Source: Streptomyces wedmorensis
GTDB taxonomy: Bacteria; Actinomycetota; Actinomycetes; Streptomycetales; Streptomycetaceae
Direction: 5' to 3'
Length of the DNA stretch: 64,000 nt
Assembly (NCBI RefSeq): GCF_000716445.1
Contig: NZ_JNWK01000039.1
Coordinates: 8,671-72,670 of the forward strand
The stretch's first letter is position 1, and the number at the start of each line of letters is the position of its first letter. Made by a program: the position numbers and the translations under genes. Shown here piece by piece: positions 57,701-64,000 of this stretch. Below the pieces are notes generated by a model, which saw only the letters and a program-made list of their open reading frames with translations, had not been told where the DNA came from and did not search any database.

Positions 57701-59452
57701 TCAGTTCGCGTTGACGAGGTCGTGCGCGGGGACGGTCACGGTGCGTCGGCCGGGAGTGCCGCCGAGGACGACCTTGCGCAGGGCGCTGTTGTTGTCGAGG
57801 TTGGTTTCCTTGAGGCGCTTGGCGGGGTTGGCCAGCACCTGGATGTAGTAGGTGCCGTTGGGGATGTCGGTGATGTCGAAGGACTGTCCCGGCAGGTCCT
57901 GGGTGTAGGTGTCACCGGAGCCGACGTCGAGGACCTCGCGGACGGAGATGGAGTTCTCCTGGCCGCAGGCGGTGGCCAGGTCGGTGTTGAACGGGTGCCA
58001 GTTGGCGTTCTTCACCGTGTAATCGACGGCGTCGGTGTTGGCCAGGCAGAAGGCTTCCTTGCCGCTGCGTACCGCTTCCTTCTTGTCGGCCTTCAGGAGG
58101 CGGTAGCTGGCGAAGTCGGTGAAGTGCCAGTGCACGTGGCCGGGGCGGGGGTCCCACTCCATGGTGCCGGTCGGGGTGTAGCCGACCTGCTTGCCGTTGG
58201 CGTCGTAGAAGTACTGGTAGGCGTCCATCTTGGCCTTGCCGGGCGAGCGGAAGCCGTCGACGACGAGCTGGGCCGGGCCGGCGTTCCACACGTTGGCGCT
58301 GAAGGCCAGGTAGTCCTTGCCGGGGATGTTCTGGCCGCCGTCGCTGATGGTGATGCCGTAGGCCGGCAGCGACCGCAGGTCGGGCTTGGGGACGTTGGGC
58401 ACGGAGGGCGTTCCGGTGGGCCGCTTGGACTGCGGCGCGAGGGCGGGTGCCTGGCGCGAGCCGTCGGTCTGCCCGGTGTTGTCACCGGCCTGCATGTCGG
58501 CGCGCGCGGCCTGCTGCTTCTTCAGCGCCCACGGCAGGGCCGGAGGCGCCGCCTTCAGCGGCCCGTGGCCCACGTTGTACGAGGGGCCGGCACCGCTGGT
58601 CTCGGGCGCGGCGAGCTGGGAGGGACTCGGGTTGTGCCCCGGCCCATGCCCGGCGTGGCCGGCCGGGGCCTGGTGAGCGGCGCCGTGCCCGGCGTGCGCT
58701 CCGGCGCTGCTCGACCGGGCCGCGGGAGTGCCGGCGCCTTCCTCCCAGCTGCGCTCCTGGACGGTGACCTTCACCGTCGCGGGCTTGTCAGCGATCCCGA
58801 ACAGGTCCCGGTACTTCTTCGCGACCCTGACCTTGGCCGTGTACGTGCCGGCGGCGAGCTTCACCGGCTGCGTGTAGGAACCGCCGTACGTGTTGGCGGC
58901 CCACCCCTTCTCGACCCCCCACACCGAGCCGAGGGTGAACGCGTTCGTGGGGCAGCTCTCCGGGTACTTCGACGTGGAGGGCGCGTCGGGCCTGACCCGT
59001 CCGCTGGCGTTGTTCGGGCAGAAGCCCTCCGTACGGCTGGCGACCTGCTTGCCGTCCTTGTCGGTGAGGGTGATCTCCGCGAACCCCGGCAGCCCGGAGA
59101 AGTCCTTCACCGTGCCCGCGGGGAGCGTCTTCACCTTGGGCTTGCCGGCCTCGTACACCGTCTGCGTGATGACCACCGGGTCCTTGTACGACTTCCGGGT
59201 CACCTTCAGCTCCAGCGGCGTCCCCTCCGCGGTCAGGTACGTCCCCAGATCCAGGTAGACCCCCGGATCCTCCTTCCACGAGGTGAGCGTGACCGAGTCG
59301 GTCGCCGCGATAAGACTCAACTTCGGTCCCGTCGCTGCCTTCGCCTGCTCCGGCGTGACGGCCATGAAGCCGACCGTCACGGCCATGGCCGCAACAGCCG
59401 TGGTGCCGACAAGCAGCGGACGCCGCAGCCGGGTATTGCGCGTGGTGGTCAT
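57701..59452 (-). CDS. Secreted lysyl-oxidase-like copper protein
   Basis: This 583-aa protein has a signal peptide (LLVGTTAVAAMAVTVGFMAV to about residue 41), a beta-rich N-terminal region with four Cys (EGFCPNN, PESCPTN), a flexible His/Gly/Ala-rich linker (AGAHAGHGAAHQAPAGHAGH, about residues 240-275), and a C-terminal lysyl oxidase domain. Copper ligands are in GHVHWHFTDFASYRL (H-x-H-x-H). YGITISDGGQNIPGKDYLAF begins the domain. Related bacterial enzymes oxidise lysine or related amines outside the cell with a copper/quinone site. ATG 59452 follows GAGGGAACG. Confidence 0.85.
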   Translation of the reverse strand: MTTTRNTRLRRPLLVGTTAVAAMAVTVGFMAVTPEQAKAATGPKLSLIAATDSVTLTSWKEDPGVYLDLGTYLTAEGTPLELKVTRKSYKDPVVITQTVYEAGKPKVKTLPAGTVKDFSGLPGFAEITLTDKDGKQVASRTEGFCPNNASGRVRPDAPSTSKYPESCPTNAFTLGSVWGVEKGWAANTYGGSYTQPVKLAAGTYTAKVRVAKKYRDLFGIADKPATVKVTVQERSWEEGAGTPAARSSSAGAHAGHGAAHQAPAGHAGHGPGHNPSPSQLAAPETSGAGPSYNVGHGPLKAAPPALPWALKKQQAARADMQAGDNTGQTDGSRQAPALAPQSKRPTGTPSVPNVPKPDLRSLPAYGITISDGGQNIPGKDYLAFSANVWNAGPAQLVVDGFRSPGKAKMDAYQYFYDANGKQVGYTPTGTMEWDPRPGHVHWHFTDFASYRLLKADKKEAVRSGKEAFCLANTDAVDYTVKNANWHPFNTDLATACGQENSISVREVLDVGSGDTYTQDLPGQSFDITDIPNGTYYIQVLANPAKRLKETNLDNNSALRKVVLGGTPGRRTVTVPAHDLVNAN

Positions 59453-59606
59453 CGTTCCCTCGTCCTCCGTGTGCTGTGCGAAGAAAACGGGCCGCGGTCC
59501 GACGGGACGGGACTGTCGTCCACCCGTGCGCTGCGCCAGGCACTTCCCGCGCCCGCAGGGTGAGAGGAAGGGACCGCGCACCGGGTTGTCCGAAGAGCCG
59601 AAGTCG

Positions 59607-60005
59607 TCAGGATGTTGGCCGGAATTCGCCCACTTGGGGGGAGACGCGCGGCCCTGTCGCCGATGGGCCTCGGGCGGCGTGAGACAGGTGAGGTCCCGTG
59701 TGGGCACCAGGGTCCGGTCCACGATGAGCGGCGGCGCTGGCGCTGGCGCTGGCGCTGGCGCTGGCGCTGGCGCTGGCGCTGGCGCTGGCGAAACGCTGAC
59801 AGGGCTGGAGCGCGAGCTTCGGTCCGATGCGGTCGATAATTCGGTCCGCCGCAGACTCGGACACCCCGAACAGCGGGGCGAGCCGACGCATGGTCCGGTT
59901 CGTGTGCCGGTGTGCGGCCACCAACAGGGCCCGGTTCTCCGGTGGGAGGCTCCACGGTCGGCCCTTGCGGACCACATCCGCACCCTCGCGCCGCAACACG
60001 GTCAC
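59607..60005 (-). pseudogene. IS5-type transposase fragment with hexamer expansion
   Basis: Read leftward it begins like an IS5-type transposase (LPPENRALLVAAHRHTNRTM, RRLAPLFGVSESAADRIIDR, IGPKLALQP) but is then interrupted by an alanine/serine run encoded by a hexamer array. Beyond the array the sequence LIVDRTLVPTRDLTC resumes in another frame. The remaining DDE region is absent. Confidence 0.85.
59733..59786. repeat. Hexamer tandem repeat (GGCGCT)x9
   Basis: Nine perfect copies plus GGCG lie inside the transposase fragment, replacing the codons between FAK-like and LIVDGTL-like segments of intact relatives. Confidence 0.95.
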
Positions 60006-60103
60006 CCGCTTCCCGAAGGCACGAGGGCTCAGCCCGGTGCACCGGGGCCATCCAGACTTCTCAATGCCTGTGTCAAGCCGCAGCGGGGGTTGCTCGACCG
60101 ACG

Positions 60104-60523
60104 TTACGCCGCTGGTTCAATGCTCACCGCGATGGCTCGTCTCCGAAGGTGAACCGCCAGGATCTCCGTCTCGACGAGCGTGCCGACGAGACCGGGCTCG
60201 GCGAGTTCCGCAGCCTGAGCTCGTGCTTCGCCCAGGGACAGTTCTCGCGCATTGCGGAGGGCCTGCAGCACAGGAACGAGGTTATGGACGCCTCCGGACA
60301 GGCGAAGCCGCGCCGCTCCGTGCGCTTGCAGTAGAGCTTGTCGAATGTTCTCGGGCGTAACGGGGCCGCTGTCTTGCTCGCACCACGCATTCGGGCAGTC
60401 CACGCATCGCCCTTCGGTGCCCCAGCAGAGCATGCCGTTGTCGAAGAACTGGCCGACATCGCAGGTCGTGGTGCCTCCGCAGGCATCACACCGGCCTGTG
60501 AGCCGCACTCCTTGCGTGATCAC
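60104..60523 (-). CDS. Small zinc-ribbon protein with L7/L12-C-terminal-like segment
   Basis: This 139-aa protein has two Cys pairs, CDACGGTTTCDVG and CVDCPNAWCEQD, that could form a zinc ribbon (about 13-50). Its C-terminal half (ALRNARELSLGEARAQAAEL, then an alternating helix-strand pattern ending AIAVSIEPA) resembles the ribosomal L7/L12 C-terminal fold. A ClpS-like or L7/L12-like adaptor role is conceivable. Function unknown. ATG 60523 has AGGAG-like GGAGCC upstream. Confidence 0.65.
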   Translation of the reverse strand: MITQGVRLTGRCDACGGTTTCDVGQFFDNGMLCWGTEGRCVDCPNAWCEQDSGPVTPENIRQALLQAHGAARLRLSGGVHNLVPVLQALRNARELSLGEARAQAAELAEPGLVGTLVETEILAVHLRRRAIAVSIEPAA

Positions 60524-60559
60524 AGGGGCTCCTCAGCGTCATCGGACCATGCCGATGGG

Positions 60560-60850
60560 ATCCTCCTCGAAAAGTCGGCTCTCGTCGATTGTCCGGTGGC
60601 CAGTGAGGAGAACCAGGGGCCCATGGTGGTCCAGGTCGAGGGCACGCTCGAATGCGGGGAAGATGCCGGTCAGGAGGCCGCGGAGGCGTTTGCGGCTCGG
60701 GCTCGGTCGCAGAGCAGGTCGGCGCGGCGGCCGGTGAGCAGACGAAGCTCGATGATGGCTTCGTCGCCGGGCCCGATCAGTTGCAGGTCGCGGCGCATGC
60801 AGGCCTGGTCGGCGATGACGTGCGCGACGAGAGCGGCCCTGCCTGACAAA
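60560..60850 (-). pseudogene. IS110-type transposase fragment
   Basis: Two leftward frames restore part of an IS110-type transposase: LLVAHVIADQACMRRDLQLI and ELRLLTGRRADLLCDRARA, then a frameshift and RKRLRGLLTGIFPAFERALD with LVLLTGHRTIDES. No start or catalytic N-terminal DEDD region remains. Confidence 0.7.
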
Positions 60851-60888
60851 CACTGCGCATGGATTGAGGGTTGATCAAGCGGACGGCT

Positions 60889-61320
60889 TCAGTGGCCGAT
60901 GTCGCATGCCTCGTAGCTTTTCAGCCCGACCGCCAGAAGGGGCGGTACGAGTGTGTGCAGGTACCAGCTCAGGTCGGTGAAGTCGACCGAGTCGGGTAGA
61001 CGCCGCCGGTTGATGGTCGGGATGAAGCTGCAGGTCAGACGGCCGGGAAAGAACAGGAGCTGACCGCCTGTGCTCGCTTCCTCGTGGTAGATGCAGACGG
61101 CCACGTGGTGCTTCGCATGCCTGGGTGCGTCCAGGACGGCGACGACGTCCCGCGTGTGTTCGCGGGTCGTGGACTGCCAGTCGTACAGGTCGTCGTCGTT
61201 CACCATGTACGAGAGCGGCTCCTCCAGCGCCCACCCTGTGGTGGCCAGGGCCCCGATGGTCGTGCGGACCGTGAGCTCGCGGGTGAAGGTGAAGTCGATG
61301 TCTGCGGTCCTGGACGACAC
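60889..61320 (-). CDS. Hypothetical protein, 143 aa
   Basis: This soluble protein of unknown family reads FTFTRELTVRTTIGALATTG, YMVNDDDLYDWQSTTREHTR and FTDLSWYLHTLVPPLLAVGL. The composition is protein-like, and GTG 61320 has AGGAG 7 nt upstream. It sits between transposase remnants and may be a passenger or an island gene. The fold cannot be predicted by eye. Confidence 0.65.
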   Translation of the reverse strand: MSSRTADIDFTFTRELTVRTTIGALATTGWALEEPLSYMVNDDDLYDWQSTTREHTRDVVAVLDAPRHAKHHVAVCIYHEEASTGGQLLFFPGRLTCSFIPTINRRRLPDSVDFTDLSWYLHTLVPPLLAVGLKSYEACDIGH

Positions 61321-61394
61321 GGATGCTCCTGGTGAAGGTTCGAGGGCACTGCATCGTTGCCGAGGATGCGCTGAGTTGTCGATCGGATTGAGGA

Positions 61395-61983
61395 TCAAGG
61401 GCCTGGGCAGAGGCGTTGGACGTGTCGGTGGGTGATGAGGCAGGTGGCGAGGCCGAGGAAGGCTTCGTGGATGTCGTCGCGTCGTTCCCAGCGGATCCGT
61501 AGGCGTCGGAAGCCGTGAAGCCAGGCGATCGTTCGCTCGACGACCCAGCGGTGGACGCCGAGTCCGAAGCCGTGCGGGACGCCGCGGCGGGCGATGACCG
61601 GTTCGACGCCCTGGCCCCAGACGAGACGGCGGTATTTGTCGTGGTGATAGCCACGGTCGGCCGGCAGCGTGTCCGGTCGTCACCTGGGCCGGCCGACCAG
61701 GTGGAGCTGGTCCCGGACACCAACCTCGTTCCAGGCGGCAAGCCGGCGTCGGCACGTCATGCCTGAGCCGAAGCCGAGCTCCTGGGGCAGGCACTCCCCA
61801 CTGGATGCCGGTGTGCAGCACGAACAGAATCCCGCGCAGAGCCTGCCGGTCGGGAACCCGCGGCCGTCCCGTCACCGACTTCGGCGCCGGAACCGGCAAC
61901 AACGGCTCGATCAGCGGCCACAGTCCGTCCGAGACGATCCACGGCCGGGAGTTCCTCTTCCCCGCGAACGAACCAACGAGCAA
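61395..61983 (-). pseudogene. IS5-type transposase remnant
   Basis: The start is intact in one frame (RPWIVSDGLWPLIEPLLPVP, GRPRVPDRQALRGILFVLHT, GIQW), then the frame breaks near 61800. The end reappears in another frame as HRWVVERTIAWLHGFRRLRI with RWERRDDIHEAFLGLATCLI. The catalytic middle is disrupted. Confidence 0.85.
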
Positions 61984-62183
61984 CCAGCCGACAGCCGACA
62001 GCCGACATGATCAACAACTTCTGTTGGGACCTCTACGCCTTGTCCGCCGGTTGCTTCGATCGAGAACCCGAAGCGGCCGTTACTGCTTCGCCGATCACGA
62101 TGCCGCCTTCGGCGATTCGACCGTTCCTTGGAGTGGCAGAAGTCGGCTTCTCAGAACTCCGCTTCGCAGCACTTCGGTTGAGG

Positions 62184-62726
62184 TCAGGGCAGGCGCAGTC
62201 GGGTCGCGGACCAGGCGACGATTCGCTGACGGAGCGGGCCGGGTTCCAGGTAACCGACCAGCCGGTCCAGATGGGCCGTCAGGTTCTTGTGCCACCGCAG
62301 CTCACGGATCTGCTCGATGGGACGGTCTCGCCAGCCTTCGGCCGGCCTGTCGGCCTGTGTGAGCGTAAGAGTCAGTGCGCCGAGCGTGTCGGACGCCAGC
62401 GCCTCGGGACTCCAGTCGGGGTCGGTGTCGTCGGGGCCGAGCCGGTCGATCACCCACATGCGGAGCGCGAAGTCCTGCCGAGCCACCCGCATGGAAGAGT
62501 GCGGTTCAGCGTTGTCGAGCATGCGCCGGTTCGCGAGCAGCGATAGTTTCGCCCACTGGCGACGGGCTTCGTCGGAGTGGCTGGACTTGTAGGCCTGACC
62601 CTGCGCGGCGACGCGCGCCGTCTCGAGTTGGCGGCCGTTGGTGTCGTGGATGAACCTCTGCAGCTGGTCACGTGTCCACGTGCTCAAATCGTCGCCTGGT
62701 ACCTCTCGATACGCGTCGCCGCTCAA
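62184..62726 (-). CDS. Hypothetical protein, 180 aa
   Basis: This soluble, helical protein has no recognised family (LSTWTRDQLQRFIHDTNGRQ, RQWAKLSLLANRRMLDNAEP, WSPEALASDTLGALTLTLTQ). TTG 62726 is accepted as the start because a strong AGGAGGG lies 5-6 nt upstream. No neighbour suggests a function. Confidence 0.7.
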   Translation of the reverse strand: MSGDAYREVPGDDLSTWTRDQLQRFIHDTNGRQLETARVAAQGQAYKSSHSDEARRQWAKLSLLANRRMLDNAEPHSSMRVARQDFALRMWVIDRLGPDDTDPDWSPEALASDTLGALTLTLTQADRPAEGWRDRPIEQIRELRWHKNLTAHLDRLVGYLEPGPLRQRIVAWSATRLRLP

Positions 62727-63231
62727 GGTTCCCTCCTGGTCGTAGGCGCGTCGATGCTGACGCCGGCCTCTGGGGACCGCCTGACGATCTGGGTGAGCTT
62801 ATCCTCGGCGCTGGAGGCCTGACCTTCGGTCCGTCACGCCTTCCGTCACTCCTTCGACTTGCCTGAACCGGGCCCCGGCGGACGGCTCTTCCTACACCCA
62901 GTGAGCGGTGTCCAGATCGAAGGCGCGGACCCTGATGAGCTCGTCCTTGACGTTCGGTCCGATCAGGGGTCGCGTCGGCGCGTCCAAGCCGGCGCAATCT
63001 CGTGGAACGTCGTAGCTGGACGCGATCGGCGCGGTGCCACAGGTGTCACGGTGTAAGGAAACGGCGTGGAACACAGGTGCGGACGCCGGGATCCCCCGCC
63101 GCCCGTACCCCACGACGCCCCTCCCGCAGGCAACCTCGATGTCTGGGCCCTCGGGGACAAGGATGGTCGCCCCGGCAAGCCCGACCGGCGCATACCTTCA
63201 TCGGAGGTGGCCAGCCATCGCCGGTGCAGGG
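62727..63231. other. Intergenic stretch without recognisable gene
   Basis: Frames on both strands are short or low complexity; I see no supported gene. The left part should carry the promoter of the 180-aa gene. Confidence 0.45.
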
Positions 63232-63910
63232 TCACACCGGGTCCGGCAGGCCCATGAGGGCGAGTCGGGCCGGGTCGACCACAGCGGTGATCTCGGTGAT
63301 GCGGCCGTCGGCGACGGTAAAGGCGAGCACGGAAAGCGGAGTGCCGTCCTTGTTCCAGGCGATGACACCGGGCCGTCCGTTGACGGTCGCCGGGTGCCCA
63401 TGTGCCGCGCCGCCGGCCACGCGGGCGCGGCCCGCGACCTCGGTGGAGCCGATGGTCACGAAGCGTCCGCCGGGGGTGTGGACGGTGAACTCCACCTCGG
63501 GGTGGAGTACTTCCAGCAGTCGCTCGAACCGGCCTTCGCGGGCGGCGTCCAGGAATGCCCCGACCACCTCGCGTTGCTTCTGTCGGTCGCCCGCCGATTG
63601 CCTGGCTCCCTGCGCTTTCCGGCGGGCGCGGCTGGTGAGCATCTTGGTCGCATCGGTGGACTTGCCGAGGATGCCGGCGATCTCTCCGTGGGGCACGGCG
63701 AAGACGTCGTGGAGCACGAACGCCAGGCGCTCGTCGGGGTGTAGGGCGTCCAGGACCGTGAGCAGCGCCAGGCCCACCGAGTCGCCGAGTGCCACGAGTT
63801 CTTCCGGAGTCGACTCGTCGTTGAACGTGACGGTGGATTCGGGTAGGTGGTCGTCGAGGGCGACCGTCGGGCGTGTGCGGCCCGAGCGGAGGAGATCGAG
63901 GCTTAGACAT
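63232..63910 (-). pseudogene. SigJ-type sigma factor gene lacking its 5' half
   Basis: The remaining frame encodes region 4 (LHPDERLAFVLHDVFAVPHG, then EIAGILGKSTDATKMLTSRA) and a C-terminal SnoaL-like domain (FERLLEVLHPEVEFTVHTPG), the layout of SigJ-type ECF sigma factors. Upstream codons (DHLPESTVTFNDESTPEELV) are also in frame, but region 2, needed for core and -10 binding, is missing. The break lies close to where an IS5-type transposase begins, so insertion or deletion by that element is the likely cause. Confidence 0.8.
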
Positions 63911-63945
63911 CGTTTCTTATGGCGTGATCGCTCGTTGTTCCGTGC

Positions 63946-64000
63946 ATGACGGATCTGGTTGAGCGGTTGGTGCCGGACGAGTTGTGGGTGCTGTTTCGGC
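63946..64000 (+). mobile_element. IS5-type transposase start, cut by window edge
   Basis: ATG 63946 opens MTDLVERLVPDELWVLF, the characteristic N-terminus of Streptomyces IS5-type transposases. The element's left end should lie at about 63905-63940; the rest is outside the window. Confidence 0.75.

Noticed and set aside
59453..59983. 177-residue N-terminal extension of the lysyl-oxidase-like protein
   Set aside because: It reads through transposase debris and the hexamer array; the signal peptide begins at 59452 with a good ribosome site.

Overview
The window is high-GC actinobacterial DNA, almost certainly from Streptomyces. Codon third positions are strongly G/C, GTG and TTG starts are common, many starts have AGGAGG-type ribosome sites, and the gene families (SpoIIE phosphatases, SigJ-type and other ECF sigma factors, an NdgR-like IclR regulator, M4 and snapalysin-like proteases, DUF4287/DUF4291/DUF2785) are typical. 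No rRNA, tRNA or CRISPR array was seen. The many decayed insertion sequences, frameshifted genes and fragments suggest an accessory region such as a chromosome arm (inference).

Region 1 (1-16.1 kb) is mostly intact operons: a TetR regulator divergent from an amidase; a Tat-exported DJ-1/PfpI protein divergent from a metal-type ABC importer (ATPase, permease, lipoprotein), with a duplicated 51-bp palindrome-bearing repeat between them; a CoA-ester cluster (acyl-CoA ligase, CaiB/BaiF-type CoA-transferase, divergent acyl-CoA dehydrogenase) that meets an MFS transporter/GH88-like hydrolase operon at a four-copy 42-bp tandem repeat; and a probable copper-related set (Met/His-rich membrane protein, ECF sigma factor, small His-tailed membrane protein).

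Region 2 (16-41 kb) is a patchwork. It holds IS4/IS5-type remnants, a tyrosine-phosphatase-like protein, a SpoIIE/GAF/HATPase switch protein, a frameshifted DNRLRE-type secreted-protein gene, an IclR regulator, a small secreted metalloprotease operon, several DUF proteins, a candidate toxin-antitoxin pair with a long palindromic operator, a DUF1304-TetR pair with a 17-bp inverted-repeat operator, an aldo/keto reductase divergent from a LysR regulator, and GNAT enzymes. Within it, a translationally coupled 84-aa peptide and an MvdC/MvdD-like ATP-grasp ligase form a candidate graspetide-type RiPP unit. The pair lies between two 168-bp inverted copies of an IS5-type transposase 3' end.

Region 3 (42-54.8 kb) is a compact hybrid NRPS-PKS locus: an MFS exporter and one 3,748-aa megasynthase (acyl-AMP ligase, ACP, KS, AT, ACP, luciferase-like monooxygenase, C, A, PCP, terminal C), with no thioesterase and a Pro/acidic tail.

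Region 4 (54.8-64 kb) carries a secreted M4 protease, a GNAT, a secreted lysyl-oxidase-like copper protein with a His/Gly-rich linker, small unknown proteins, three more decayed transposases, and a SigJ-type sigma gene that has lost its 5' half where a new IS5-type transposase begins at the window edge. Short tandem repeats (three heptamers, one hexamer) recur at or near gene ends.
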